Shown here piece by piece: positions 8,254 to 17,413 of a DNA stretch of 64,000 nucleotides. The notes beneath the pieces were generated by a model that saw nothing but the letters and a program-made list of their open reading frames with translations, did not search any database and was not told where the DNA came from. The number at the start of each line of letters is the position of its first letter. The stretch's first letter is position 1. A program made the position numbers and the translations under genes. Source of the DNA: an uncultured Sulfitobacter sp. (GTDB lineage Bacteria > Pseudomonadota > Alphaproteobacteria > Rhodobacterales > Rhodobacteraceae); the NCBI GenBank assembly GCA_913060815.1, contig CAJXSZ010000016.1, positions 1 through 64,000 of the forward strand, read 5' to 3'.

Positions 8254-9693
8254 ATGAAAATTGATAGATTTCTTAAGGCAGCCCTTGTCGGGCTGACGCT
8301 AAGTGTATCCGGCATCGCCGCGACGGCCCCAACCGTTGCGTCGGCAGATAACTTACGCGTTGTAAAAAGCGGGTCCAGTTCGCGACTTCAGGTTCCGCTT
8401 AACCGCGCGATCGTGGTAGAAAGCGATACACCCTTTGCCGAGCTGAGCATTGCCAACCCAGGCATCGCCGACTTGTCCTCCCTTTCCGATCGCACCATCT
8501 ATGTTCTTGGTAAGTCACCGGGCACGACGACGCTCACCCTGTTTGACGCCGCGGGTCGATTGATCACAAATGTGGACGTTATCGTCACGCCTGACCTGTC
8601 GGAGTTCAAAGAACGACTTCGCCAGATCCTTCCAGGTGAAAAGATTGAAGTACGCTCCGCCAATGACGGTATCGTGCTGTCAGGGGTTGTGACATCCGCC
8701 CCCAAACTGGCCCGCGCGCTCGAACTGGCCGAGCGCTACGCGCCCGAACGTGTCTCCAACCTGATGAGCGTAGGCGGCATCCAGCAGGTGATGCTCAAGG
8801 TCCGCTTTGCCGAGATGCAGCGCAACGTGTCCAAATCGCTGAGCGCCTCCCTGTCCCTTTCCGGTGGCCTCGGGAGTGATGTTGGCATTCGCGGCGGCAC
8901 GGGTGGTCTGACCACGAATGCTGGCAGCACCGCAGCAATTGCAGGCTCCCTGCCCGAGACGAATACAAACACTGGCGCCGTGCTCTTCGGCTTTAACGCG
9001 GGGTCCACGCAAGTGGGCATTCTGCTTGAAGCGCTTGAGCAAAAAGGCGTCGTCCGCTTTCTGGCAGAGCCGAACCTCGTGGCGCTTTCTGGCCAAGAGG
9101 CAAAGTTCCTCGCAGGGGGCGAATACCCTGTCCCCGTGGCGCAGGCTGACGACAGAACATCCGTTGAATTCAAACCTTTCGGTGTCGAACTGTCGTTCAT
9201 TCCGCGTGTTGTGGACAAAGACCTCATCAACTTGGAACTTAAGGCAGCAGTCTCTGCGATTGACCCCGCCAACGGTGTAACTGTCGACGGTGGCTTTACA
9301 ATCGCAGCCTTCTCGCGGCGTGAAACATCGACCACGGTCGAGATGCGCGATGGCGAAAGCTTTGCTATTGCGGGCCTCTTGCAGGATGACTTTACAGACA
9401 GCTCGTCACAGCTGCCATGGATCGGCGATGTGCCCATCCTCGGTGCCCTTTTCCGTTCCGCCAATTACCAGCGTCGCCAGACCGAGCTGGTCATTATTAT
9501 CAGCGCGCATCTGGTCACGCCCACACGCGGCGAAGCACTGGCCCTGCCTACCGACAGGATCAAGCCCCCGACAGAGCAGGACTTGTTCCTCTACGGACGG
9601 ACCGCAGCGGGCACACGCACCCCCAAGAAAGGTGCTGCGGGCGAAGTTGCCCAGCAGGACTTTACCGGGTCCTACGGTTACGTATTGGATTAA
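8254..9693 (+). CDS. cpaC: Tad pilus secretin CpaC (RcpA)
   Basis: CpaC forms the outer-membrane ring through which the pilus leaves the cell. The 479-residue product has a signal peptide (about residues 1-33), an N-terminal pilus/BON-type region (LRVVKSGSSSRLQVPLNRAI), and the secretin domain with VRFAEMQRNVSKSLSASLS, LSGQEAKFLAGGEYPVPVAQ and a C-terminal beta region ending VIIISAHLVTP. The start at 8254 was chosen because the signal peptide begins there and AAAGGCAGG precedes it. An in-frame codon at 8233 would only lengthen the N terminus. The next gene starts three bases after the stop. Confidence 0.93.
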   Translation: MKIDRFLKAALVGLTLSVSGIAATAPTVASADNLRVVKSGSSSRLQVPLNRAIVVESDTPFAELSIANPGIADLSSLSDRTIYVLGKSPGTTTLTLFDAAGRLITNVDVIVTPDLSEFKERLRQILPGEKIEVRSANDGIVLSGVVTSAPKLARALELAERYAPERVSNLMSVGGIQQVMLKVRFAEMQRNVSKSLSASLSLSGGLGSDVGIRGGTGGLTTNAGSTAAIAGSLPETNTNTGAVLFGFNAGSTQVGILLEALEQKGVVRFLAEPNLVALSGQEAKFLAGGEYPVPVAQADDRTSVEFKPFGVELSFIPRVVDKDLINLELKAAVSAIDPANGVTVDGGFTIAAFSRRETSTTVEMRDGESFAIAGLLQDDFTDSSSQLPWIGDVPILGALFRSANYQRRQTELVIIISAHLVTPTRGEALALPTDRIKPPTEQDLFLYGRTAAGTRTPKKGAAGEVAQQDFTGSYGYVLD

Positions 9694-9696
9694 AAA

Positions 9697-10383
9697 ATGG
9701 CCAGCACCCCCAAACGGACCCTCCTCACAGGCAGCTTGTTAGCAGGCGCTGTCACCCTGACAGCCTGCTCTGCCCCAACCAGCGAGGACGCAGTCTACAC
9801 GCAGTTTTACTCCGAAGCAGGCTCTCTGATTGACGCGGGTGATTTTGGCAACGCGACGCTGAACAACCGCCTCGTGATGACGGGTGAGCGCCAGTATACC
9901 TTTGATTTGGCAAAACGATTCGCCTCCGAGGTCGACAGCACCGTCACCTTCGACTTCAACTCCGCAAAGCTGGGCCCGCAGGCCCAAGCCATCTTGCGTC
10001 AGCAGGCGGGTTGGATCAGACAGTTCCCCGAAATCCGCTTCCGCGTCTATGGTCACACCGATGCCGTTGGCTCCAACCGCGCCAACAAGAGCCTCGGTTT
10101 GCGTCGTGCCAATGCGGTCGTGCAGTATCTCACGACCCAGGGCATCAGCAGAAGCAGGCTTGAGGCGGTCGTTTCATTCGGTGAAACACAGCCCATCGTC
10201 GTCACCGAGGGTCGCGAGCGCCGCAACCGCCGGACCGTCACAGAAGTCAGTGGTTTCGTGAAGCGCCACCCCACTGTCTTGGACGGTAAATATGCGCAGA
10301 TCATCTACCGCGACTATGTGATAAGCTCGGTGAGCCCGTCGACATTGTCCTCGGATCAGGTAACGGGCCTCGGCTCCGAGTAA
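9697..10383 (+). CDS. OmpA-like outer-membrane lipoprotein in the cpaD position of the Tad locus
   Basis: The 228-residue product has a lipoprotein signal with lipobox LTAC (Cys24), then a short N-terminal region and an OmpA/MotB peptidoglycan-binding domain: VTFDFNSAKLGPQA, YGHTDAVGSNRANKSLGLRRA and the closing RNRRT. The cpaC-cpaD-cpaE order of the Caulobacter locus predicts CpaD here, also a lipoprotein. An OmpA domain suggests it anchors the secretin complex to peptidoglycan. It is tightly linked to cpaC (three-base gap) and followed by a strong terminator. Its function is inferred from position and domain only. Confidence 0.8.
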   Translation: MASTPKRTLLTGSLLAGAVTLTACSAPTSEDAVYTQFYSEAGSLIDAGDFGNATLNNRLVMTGERQYTFDLAKRFASEVDSTVTFDFNSAKLGPQAQAILRQQAGWIRQFPEIRFRVYGHTDAVGSNRANKSLGLRRANAVVQYLTTQGISRSRLEAVVSFGETQPIVVTEGRERRNRRTVTEVSGFVKRHPTVLDGKYAQIIYRDYVISSVSPSTLSSDQVTGLGSE

Positions 10384-10400
10384 CACACTAATATTTATGG

Positions 10401-10428
10401 AAAAAGCGCTCCTGACGGGGCGCTTTTT
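10401..10428 (+). terminator. Rho-independent terminator after the OmpA lipoprotein gene
   Basis: A 12-bp stem (10401-10412 with 10417-10428; AAAAAGCGC side) with loop TGAC ends in a run of five T. It divides the locus into an envelope part (cpaB-cpaC-ompA) and a motor part beginning with cpaE, whose own promoter should lie in 10429-10667. Confidence 0.8.
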
Positions 10429-10667
10429 GCACGTTTTAGGGTCTATCAGACGCTGTCTAATCATCGTCTCAATCCTGTGATCGTTTCAAGAAACCCAACA
10501 ATCGCAGCTTTTCGGCCCCAATCTCGCCCCAGTTCACTGCCATTTATTCCTCAACGAGAAAACTCTGTCCGGACAAAAGTCTGGCGGGGGCAGGCCCTCG
10601 CGCTGGTGATGTGCAAAAGTACAGCCTCGCATTGGCCAATTGCCCTTTGATTGAAGGAATGAAGGCA

Positions 10668-11909
10668 ATGAGCAGCGTAATGCCACAACCAGAACAAGAC
10701 ATGATCCTGGCCTGCACGGTCAGCCGCGATGTGCAGAATTTCGATCTGCTGATCGAGGACATGGAGAGCGCGCTTGGCGAAAGCTGGGGCGATCTGGGAT
10801 TTGCCGAAGCCCTCAGCTTTTTCAACCAGCCCGAAGCAGAAGCCATGGAATTCATCGCACTGGCGATGGATGACGCGGATGAAGATAATATGGCCCTGAT
10901 GACGGAGATCATCACACAGGCCAAGAAACACGACATCAAGGTTATCCTGATCGCCGAGGATGTAACCGCCGCGGCGCTGCACTCCCTGCTGCGACAGGGT
11001 GCCGATGAATTCGTGCCCTACCCCCTCCCCGAAGGTGAGCTGGCCCAGGCGATCGAGCGTATCCGCACGCCGGACCCTGCCCCTGTTGCGGCCTCTGCTG
11101 GGCAGGGCAACACACTGGACGCAAGTGCGCAGAAAGACGGCGCTCTTATCGTTGTTCACGGACTTGCGGGCGGCACCGGTTCCACCACGATGGCCGTAAA
11201 CCTCGCATGGGAGCTTGCCTCCCTGAGCACGACGGACAAACCATCGGTATGTCTGCTTGATCTGGATTTGCAGTACGGCTCCGTCTCGACCTTTCTTGAC
11301 CTGCCGCGCCGTGAGGTCGTCTATGAAATGCTCGCCGATACCGAAGCGCTGGACGAAGAGATCTTTGGTCAGGCACTGCTCACTTATGAGGACAAGCTGT
11401 CGGTGCTAACCGCACCCGCCGATATGCTGCCACTTGATCTGGTCTCCGCGGAAGATATCCAGCGCGTTCTCGATATTGCGCGCAACCAGTTTGACTATGT
11501 CATCGTGGACATGCCCTCGACGCTGGTGCAATGGTCCGAGACGGTCCTGACCTCCGCACATGTGTATTTCGCGATGCTGGAGCTCGACATGCGCTCGGCC
11601 CAGAACACGCTGCGTTTCAAACGTGCGCTCCAGTCCGAGCAATTGCCGATTGAAAAGCTGCGGTACGTCCTGAACCGCGCGCCAAAATTCACCGACATCA
11701 ACGCCAAAAGCCGCGTCAAGCGTATGGCAGAAAGCCTTGATATCTCGATCGATTTGCAAATGCCCGACGGGGGTAAGCCGATCACGCAGGCCAACGACCA
11801 CGGCATGCCCTTGTCCGCTTCCGCCCCCAAAAGCCCGCTGCGCAAGGAAATCGTGAAACTTGCCGCCTCCATTCACAGCCTGCGCGACGACACATCCGCC
11901 GCGGCCTGA
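10668..11909 (+). CDS. cpaE: Tad pilus localization ATPase CpaE (TadZ)
   Basis: CpaE is a ParA/MinD-type protein that places the pilus machine at a cell pole. The 413-residue product has an N-terminal receiver-like domain without a clear phosphorylation site (about 1-135), then the MinD-like domain with a deviant Walker A, GLAGGTGSTTMAVNLA. That motif lacks both the signature and the P-loop lysine of canonical KGGxGKT. VCLLDLDLQYGSVSTFLDL follows as the Walker A' region. ATG 10668 has AAGGA nine bases upstream. ATG 10659, three codons earlier, has that same site directly against it, so 10668 is preferred. Confidence 0.88.
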   Translation: MSSVMPQPEQDMILACTVSRDVQNFDLLIEDMESALGESWGDLGFAEALSFFNQPEAEAMEFIALAMDDADEDNMALMTEIITQAKKHDIKVILIAEDVTAAALHSLLRQGADEFVPYPLPEGELAQAIERIRTPDPAPVAASAGQGNTLDASAQKDGALIVVHGLAGGTGSTTMAVNLAWELASLSTTDKPSVCLLDLDLQYGSVSTFLDLPRREVVYEMLADTEALDEEIFGQALLTYEDKLSVLTAPADMLPLDLVSAEDIQRVLDIARNQFDYVIVDMPSTLVQWSETVLTSAHVYFAMLELDMRSAQNTLRFKRALQSEQLPIEKLRYVLNRAPKFTDINAKSRVKRMAESLDISIDLQMPDGGKPITQANDHGMPLSASAPKSPLRKEIVKLAASIHSLRDDTSAAA

Positions 11910-11934
11910 CCTCCGAGCATAGAAAGCACACAGC

Positions 11935-13356
11935 ATGTTCTCAAAATACAAAAAGCCCGAGGCCAAACCCGCACCGCAGGCCGTCGTCACACCGATTGCG
12001 GAGGCCAAACCGGAAGCCGCAGTCAGCATGCGCCGCGCAGCCCCCGCCGCCGCCCCCGTGGCCGTCGACAAAGAGCTCAAGCGCAAGCAGCGGATGGGCG
12101 ATATCAAGCTCGACCTGCACCGCGTTCTTCTCGACAACCTGAACCTCGCAGCCCTCGAGCACGCCTCGGAGGCCGACTTGCGCGCCGAGATCAACGCCAT
12201 CTCTGCCGAGCATTTGAACGATAATGCGATTGTTCTAGGCCGCGAAGACCGCATCACCCTCAACAAAGAACTTTATGACGAAGTCACTGGTCTCGGCCCG
12301 CTCGAGACGCTGCTGCAAGACGAAAGCGTCAACGATATTCTCGTCAACGGACCGCAACAGATTTTCGTGGAACGCTCGGGTAAGCTCGAGTTGACAGACG
12401 TGACCTTCAAAGACGAACGTCACCTGCTGCGCATCATCGACAAGATCGTATCCGCCGTCGGTCGCCGCGTCGACGAATCAAACCCTTATGTGGATGCGCG
12501 GCTCAAAGACGGCTCACGTTTCAACGCGATGGTGCCGCCCGTTGCCGTGGACGGCAGCCTTGTTTCCATTCGTAAGTTCAAAAAAGACAAGCTCGGCATC
12601 GATGACCTGGTGCAATTCGGAGCGTTCACCGAAGAAATGGCCGCATATCTGCAAGCTGCCGTTGCCACGCGCCTCAACGTGATCGTGTCGGGTGGTACGG
12701 GTTCTGGTAAAACAACCACGCTTAACGCGCTCAGCTCGTTCATCGACAACGCCGAACGCATTCTCACAATCGAGGATACAGCGGAACTCCAGCTGCAGCA
12801 GACCCACGTGGGCCGTATGGAAAGCCGCCCGCCCAACGTCGAGGGCAAAGGCGAGGTATCGCCGCGCGACTGTTTGAAAAACGCCCTGCGTATGCGCCCT
12901 GATCGCATCATCGTAGGTGAGACCCGTGGCGAGGAAGTCATCGACATGCTCCAAGCCATGAACACCGGCCATGACGGCTCAATGACGACGATCCACGCGA
13001 ACTCTGCTCGGGACGGTGTGTCACGTCTGGAAAACATGATTGCCATGGCCGGTATTGAAATGCCCCTGAAGGCTGTGCGCAGCCAGATTTCCTCGGCTGT
13101 GAACCTTATCGTGCAGGCGTCGCGCTTGCAGGATGGTTCCCGCCGCATGACCTCCATCACCGAGATTACAGGGATGGAAGGGGACGTTATCTCGATGCAG
13201 GAAATCTTCCGCTATCAGCGTGTGGGCCTGACACCCGAAAACAAGATCATTGGCCACTTCACCGCCACAGGCGTGCGCAGCCACTATGCCGAGCGCTTCC
13301 GCATGTGGGGCTATGATTTGCCATCCTCGATCTACGAACCCGTTGCCGCCGAATAA
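11935..13356 (+). CDS. cpaF: Tad pilus secretion ATPase CpaF (TadA)
   Basis: CpaF is the hexameric ATPase that drives pilus extension and retraction. The 473-residue product has an Ala/Pro/Lys-rich N-terminal extension of about 45 residues, an N-terminal domain, then Walker A SGGTGSGKTTTLNAL, an aspartate box (ILTIEDTAELQL), Walker B DRIIVGETRGEE and a His box (GSMTTIHANSARDG). It begins 25 bases after cpaE and is followed by tadB and tadC, the usual motor order. Confidence 0.96.
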   Translation: MFSKYKKPEAKPAPQAVVTPIAEAKPEAAVSMRRAAPAAAPVAVDKELKRKQRMGDIKLDLHRVLLDNLNLAALEHASEADLRAEINAISAEHLNDNAIVLGREDRITLNKELYDEVTGLGPLETLLQDESVNDILVNGPQQIFVERSGKLELTDVTFKDERHLLRIIDKIVSAVGRRVDESNPYVDARLKDGSRFNAMVPPVAVDGSLVSIRKFKKDKLGIDDLVQFGAFTEEMAAYLQAAVATRLNVIVSGGTGSGKTTTLNALSSFIDNAERILTIEDTAELQLQQTHVGRMESRPPNVEGKGEVSPRDCLKNALRMRPDRIIVGETRGEEVIDMLQAMNTGHDGSMTTIHANSARDGVSRLENMIAMAGIEMPLKAVRSQISSAVNLIVQASRLQDGSRRMTSITEITGMEGDVISMQEIFRYQRVGLTPENKIIGHFTATGVRSHYAERFRMWGYDLPSSIYEPVAAE

Positions 13357-13391
13357 CCCGGCACCATAAGACGCCTTGAAGGACTAAAACC

Positions 13392-14354
13392 ATGAGTGCA
13401 GAACCAATCATCTACGGATTGATCTTTATCGGCGTGCTGGTGCTCGTCGAAGGCCTCTATCTGGTAGCATTTGGCAAATCCATCTCGCTAAACTCGCGCG
13501 TGAACCGTCGCCTCGAGATGATCGAGAAAGGCGACCGCCGCGAAGAAGTGCTCGAAAAGCTGCGCAAAGAAATGCAGCAGCACATGAAATCCAAGAGCAT
13601 TCCGCTCTACTCCTTGCTGTCCGAAAAAGCGCAAAGGGCTGCGATCGCCTTTTCTCCGCAGCAGTTAATCATGGTGATGGCCGGTCTTTCGGTTCTGTGC
13701 TTTCTCGGCCTGACCGTCGGCACCGCGACCGAAGTCCCCGTGCGCATCGTCGTCTCCATCGGTATGGGGATCGGTGCTGTGTTCATGTGGGTGTCCATGA
13801 AAGCCAACAAGCGCATGGCATTAATCGAAGAACAGCTCCCCGATGCGGTTGAGCTGATGGTCCGCTCCTTGAAGGTGGGCCATCCGTTCACCAACGCGAT
13901 CACCATTGTGTCCAAAGAGATCCAGGACCCGCTTGCCTCCGAATTTGGCGTGATCGCGGATGAAGCGGCTTATGGCCGTGACGTGGGTGAGGCGCTCAAG
14001 GAAATGGCAGAGCGTCTGGACATGCAGGATTTGCGCTTCCTCGCGGTGGCCGTGACGATCCAGCAGCAATCGGGTGGTAACCTCGCCGAGATCCTCGCAG
14101 GTCTGGCCAAGGTGATCCGCGCCCGCTTTCGCCTCTTCCGCCGCGTCAAGGCGATCACGGCGGAGGCCAAATGGTCCGGCAAGTTTCTATCCGCCTTCCC
14201 GCTGGGCGCGCTGATCGTGATCCAGATTGGCGACCCGAATTACTATGACGAAGTCATGGAGACACCTTACTTTATTCCCGCGTGTTTCTTTGTCGGAATC
14301 TTTCTTGGCGTGAACCTGATCGTGATGCGCGTGCTCACAAACATCAAAGTGTAG
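13392..14354 (+). CDS. tadB: Tad pilus inner-membrane platform protein TadB
   Basis: The 320-residue protein has an N-terminal transmembrane segment, a cytoplasmic basic stretch, two central membrane helices and a GspF-type domain with EQLPDAVELMVRSLKVGHPFTNAI and a C-terminal hydrophobic pair. With TadC it forms the membrane base on which CpaF acts. AAGGA ends eight bases before the ATG. It lies 35 bases after cpaF and nine before tadC. Confidence 0.92.
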   Translation: MSAEPIIYGLIFIGVLVLVEGLYLVAFGKSISLNSRVNRRLEMIEKGDRREEVLEKLRKEMQQHMKSKSIPLYSLLSEKAQRAAIAFSPQQLIMVMAGLSVLCFLGLTVGTATEVPVRIVVSIGMGIGAVFMWVSMKANKRMALIEEQLPDAVELMVRSLKVGHPFTNAITIVSKEIQDPLASEFGVIADEAAYGRDVGEALKEMAERLDMQDLRFLAVAVTIQQQSGGNLAEILAGLAKVIRARFRLFRRVKAITAEAKWSGKFLSAFPLGALIVIQIGDPNYYDEVMETPYFIPACFFVGIFLGVNLIVMRVLTNIKV

Positions 14355-14363
14355 GGGGCAGTT

Positions 14364-15344
14364 ATGTTTAACGAAATCAACACGGCAATCGGCGAAGTCA
14401 TGGGGCCTTTTGGCCTTATGATTATCGTGGGGGTCGTAGGCATCATCCTGATCCTTGCCACCGTTGTCATGATGGTGAACCAGCCTGAAGACCCGCTCGA
14501 CAAGCTCAAGCGCGACCAGACCGCCCGCCGCGAAGGGGAAGCCGAGGTTGCTACCCTGCGGCAGAAAGAGGGCAACGCCCAGCTACAGAAATTCGCCAAG
14601 TTCCTCGAGCCCGAGGATGCGGGCGAATTGAGCCAGAAGCAGCTCGAACTGCGCCAGGCGGGGTATCAAAGCCGCGACGCCGTGCGCATGTTCTATTTCG
14701 CGCAGATGGCCCTTGGCATCATCGGCCTTATCCTTGGTGTGATCTACACCAACATCATCGTCGAGGTCGAAATGACCACGCAAAAGACGATCATGTGGAC
14801 CCTTGGACCTGGTGCTGCTGGCTATTGGTTGCCTAAATATTGGGTCACGCGCCGCGTGGCCGCGCGCAAGGAAGAGATCGAACAGGGCTTTCCGGATGCG
14901 CTCGATATGATGCTGGTCTGTGTCGAGGCGGGCCAATCGCTCGACCAATGTATCGTCCGTGTTTCTCGTGAGCTCAAAGCCTCCTACGCCGCTCTCGCCG
15001 ATGAGTTTGAAGTGGTCGGCCAAGAGATGAAAGCGGGTAAAGACAAGGTCAACGTGCTCAACGATATGGGCACTCGCTGCGGAGTGCAGGACATCTCGAG
15101 CTTTGTGACCGTGCTGGTGCAATCTGCCGCCTTTGGTACTTCCATCGCTGACGCCCTGCGCGTCTATGCCGAAGAAATGCGCGACAAACGTGTGATGCGC
15201 GCCGAAGAGGCAGCAAACAAGTTGCCAACCAAGATGACACTTGCCACAATGATGTTCACGGTGCCGCCGCTGCTGATCATTCTGGTTGGTCCTTCGGTTA
15301 TGGGCATCTCAAAGATGAGTGAAATGGGCGCACCCGGACAGTAA
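14364..15344 (+). CDS. tadC: Tad pilus inner-membrane platform protein TadC
   Basis: The 326-residue paralog of TadB has a GspF-type domain with GFPDALDMMLVCVEAGQSLDQCI and membrane helices at the start, middle (MALGIIGLILGVIYTNIIV) and C terminus. It completes the inner-membrane platform. GGGGG lies eight bases before the ATG. The stop overlaps the next start in TAATG, so downstream tadD is translationally coupled. Confidence 0.92.
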   Translation: MFNEINTAIGEVMGPFGLMIIVGVVGIILILATVVMMVNQPEDPLDKLKRDQTARREGEAEVATLRQKEGNAQLQKFAKFLEPEDAGELSQKQLELRQAGYQSRDAVRMFYFAQMALGIIGLILGVIYTNIIVEVEMTTQKTIMWTLGPGAAGYWLPKYWVTRRVAARKEEIEQGFPDALDMMLVCVEAGQSLDQCIVRVSRELKASYAALADEFEVVGQEMKAGKDKVNVLNDMGTRCGVQDISSFVTVLVQSAAFGTSIADALRVYAEEMRDKRVMRAEEAANKLPTKMTLATMMFTVPPLLIILVGPSVMGISKMSEMGAPGQ

Positions 15345-15934
15345 TGACACCAAGTTTGAGGCGCATCAGCGCCGCCCTACTCCTACCCTTTGTTTTGGCC
15401 GCCTGTTCTTCGGGCGGCCTTGGCGCGTCTGTGTTCGGCCCCAAGACACCCGACACCCTCGACGCGCCGGGTGTGGATTTGCGCGCAGACGGGGCCGACA
15501 ATCTTGAGACAGGCCACCGCCTTGTCGCCGCAGGGCAATACGAGCTTGCGATCCGTTCGTTCAACCGCGCCGCCATTGACCGCGGCACCATTGATGCCGA
15601 GATCCTGTCGGGGTTGGGCACCGCCAATTTGGGGCTGGGCCGTCTGGGACAGGCCGAAACGCTGCTGCGTCGCGCGACCGAGCGGGACGCTACACAGCCC
15701 GAAATCTGGAATAATCTGGGTGTTGTTCTGATGGAGCGTGGCAAGAATGCCGATGCAATGCAGATATTTCGCAAGGCTTTTGCCCTCGATAATGGCGAAA
15801 GTGTCTCAATCCGCGACAATCTGCGATTAGCGCTCGAAAAATCAGAGAATTCTGGTACAGCTACTGTTAACAATGAAGAATTCAAATTGGTGCGCCGTGG
15901 ATCTGGTGACTACAAGATCCGCACGGGGCTGTGA
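15344..15934 (+). CDS. tadD: TPR-repeat lipoprotein TadD
   Basis: The 196-residue product starts in the tadC stop (TAATG). It has a lipoprotein signal with lipobox LAAC (Cys21) and about three tetratricopeptide repeats between residues 50 and 150 (GHRLVAAGQYELAIRSFNRA, LGTANLGLGRLGQAETLLRR, NLGVVLMERGKNADAMQIFR). TadD proteins act as pilotins or assembly factors for the secretin at the outer membrane. The repeat family and position agree. Confidence 0.86.
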   Translation: MTPSLRRISAALLLPFVLAACSSGGLGASVFGPKTPDTLDAPGVDLRADGADNLETGHRLVAAGQYELAIRSFNRAAIDRGTIDAEILSGLGTANLGLGRLGQAETLLRRATERDATQPEIWNNLGVVLMERGKNADAMQIFRKAFALDNGESVSIRDNLRLALEKSENSGTATVNNEEFKLVRRGSGDYKIRTGL

Positions 15935-16005
15935 CCTAAAAATAGGCATGGCCAGCATTCCGCGCAGGGGCACCACCTGAGGCAGTAGCAGTAAAGGACG
16001 CAAAA

Positions 16006-16854
16006 ATGCGCCACCATTCCGTTTTGATCGCCCTTCTTGCGGGGGCAACATTTCTATCCGCATGCGGTGAGCAAAGCGGCGAGGAAACAGTCGAGCGTGC
16101 ATTTCAGGATGTAAACGTGATCGACGATGCAAACCTCAATGACGTCATGCTCACGGTTGCTGACCCCAATGAGGCCGTGAATTACTTCCAGCGAGTCGTG
16201 GGCGAGCAGCCCCAGAACATCGAGTTCCACCGTGGCCTGTCGCAGTCCCTCATACGTGCCAAACGCAACGATGAAGGTGCCGCCGCATGGGCGCGCACAG
16301 TGGCCCTGCCCGATGCCACTGACGAGGACCGCGTTGAATACGCCGATGCGCTGATCCGGTCCGGCAACTGGGCCAAGGCTGAAACAATCCTGACCGCGAT
16401 TCCGCCCACGCATGAAACGTTCAAGCGCTACCGCCTTGAGGCCATCGTGGCCGACAGCAAACAACAGTGGAAGAAAGCCGACAGCTTCTATGAAATCGCC
16501 GTTGGCCTGACCACTTCGCCCGCGCCTGTGCTCAACAACTGGGGCTATTCCAAACTCACCCGTGGCGACTACAAAGACGCCGAGCGCTTGTTCACCAGTG
16601 CGATTGCCCAAGACGGTGGGCTGTTCACGGCCAAGAACAACCTCGTTCTGTCACGCGGTGCCCAGCGCAACTATAATCTCCCCGTCATCCCTATGGACCA
16701 GACCGAGCGGGCGCAGCTTTTGCACACAATGGCGCTCTCTGCGATCAAACAGGGCGATGTGGAGACAGGCAAAGGCTTGTTGCGTGATGCCATCGAGACA
16801 CATCCACAGCACTTCGAGGCAGCCTCGCGCGCGCTTGCCGCACTCGAAGCCTGA
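16006..16854 (+). CDS. Second TPR-repeat lipoprotein of the Tad locus
   Basis: The 282-residue product carries a lipoprotein signal with lipobox LSAC (Cys20), then repeated helical TPR-like units (AVNYFQRVVGEQPQNIEFHRG, NNWGYSKLTRGDYKDAERLF, ALSAIKQGDVETGKGLL). It lies 71 bases after tadD and three before cpaA. A second TPR lipoprotein beside TadD is seen in several alphaproteobacterial Tad loci. Its likely job is at the outer membrane with the secretin. No enzymatic motif was seen. Confidence 0.8.
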   Translation: MRHHSVLIALLAGATFLSACGEQSGEETVERAFQDVNVIDDANLNDVMLTVADPNEAVNYFQRVVGEQPQNIEFHRGLSQSLIRAKRNDEGAAAWARTVALPDATDEDRVEYADALIRSGNWAKAETILTAIPPTHETFKRYRLEAIVADSKQQWKKADSFYEIAVGLTTSPAPVLNNWGYSKLTRGDYKDAERLFTSAIAQDGGLFTAKNNLVLSRGAQRNYNLPVIPMDQTERAQLLHTMALSAIKQGDVETGKGLLRDAIETHPQHFEAASRALAALEA

Positions 16855-16857
16855 CCC

Positions 16858-17352
16858 ATGGCGATCAGCGCTCACGCCTCGATGTGGTTCCTGCCCTTCG
16901 TCGTGCCGATCTGCCTCTATGTGATGTACACCGATCTGGCACGCATGAAGATCACCAACACGGCCAATTTGGCCCTGCTGGCGGTCTTTGTGGTGATCGG
17001 CCTGTTTGTAATGCCTTTTGACCAGTACCTCTGGCGTCTGGGCGGCATGGTTATCGTGCTCATCGTGGGCATCATCCTCAATGCTGCGGGCGTTATGGGC
17101 GCGGGCGACAGTAAATTCATCGCCGCGGCTGCTCCATTCGTGGCACTGGGCGATCTGATCATGCTGGCATGGCTATTCTGCGCCGTCATGATCGCTGCAA
17201 TTGTCACCCACCGCGCGGCCCGAATGACAGGCCTGCGCAATCTCGCCCCCCACTGGACCAGCTGGGAGAAGGGCAAGAAGTTCCCCATGGGTCTCGCACT
17301 TGGCCCTACATTGATCATCTATTTGAGCCTCGGCTTCCTCTATGGTGCCTGA
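16858..17352 (+). CDS. cpaA: Prepilin peptidase CpaA (TadV), type IV A24 family
   Basis: CpaA is the aspartic membrane protease that removes the leader of the pilins. The 164-residue product is almost wholly hydrophobic. The two catalytic aspartates are visible as YTDLARMKITN (near residue 25) and GAGDSKF (GxGD, near residue 83). No methyltransferase domain is present, as usual for CpaA. Here it lies after the TPR genes rather than beside the pilin genes, where many Tad loci keep it. Confidence 0.92.
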   Translation: MAISAHASMWFLPFVVPICLYVMYTDLARMKITNTANLALLAVFVVIGLFVMPFDQYLWRLGGMVIVLIVGIILNAAGVMGAGDSKFIAAAAPFVALGDLIMLAWLFCAVMIAAIVTHRAARMTGLRNLAPHWTSWEKGKKFPMGLALGPTLIIYLSLGFLYGA

Positions 17353-17413
17353 TTAAGGCCATTTTCATACCCTAAGGGTCGTTGAGATCCGATTTAGTCA
17401 CAGGGAAAATCCC

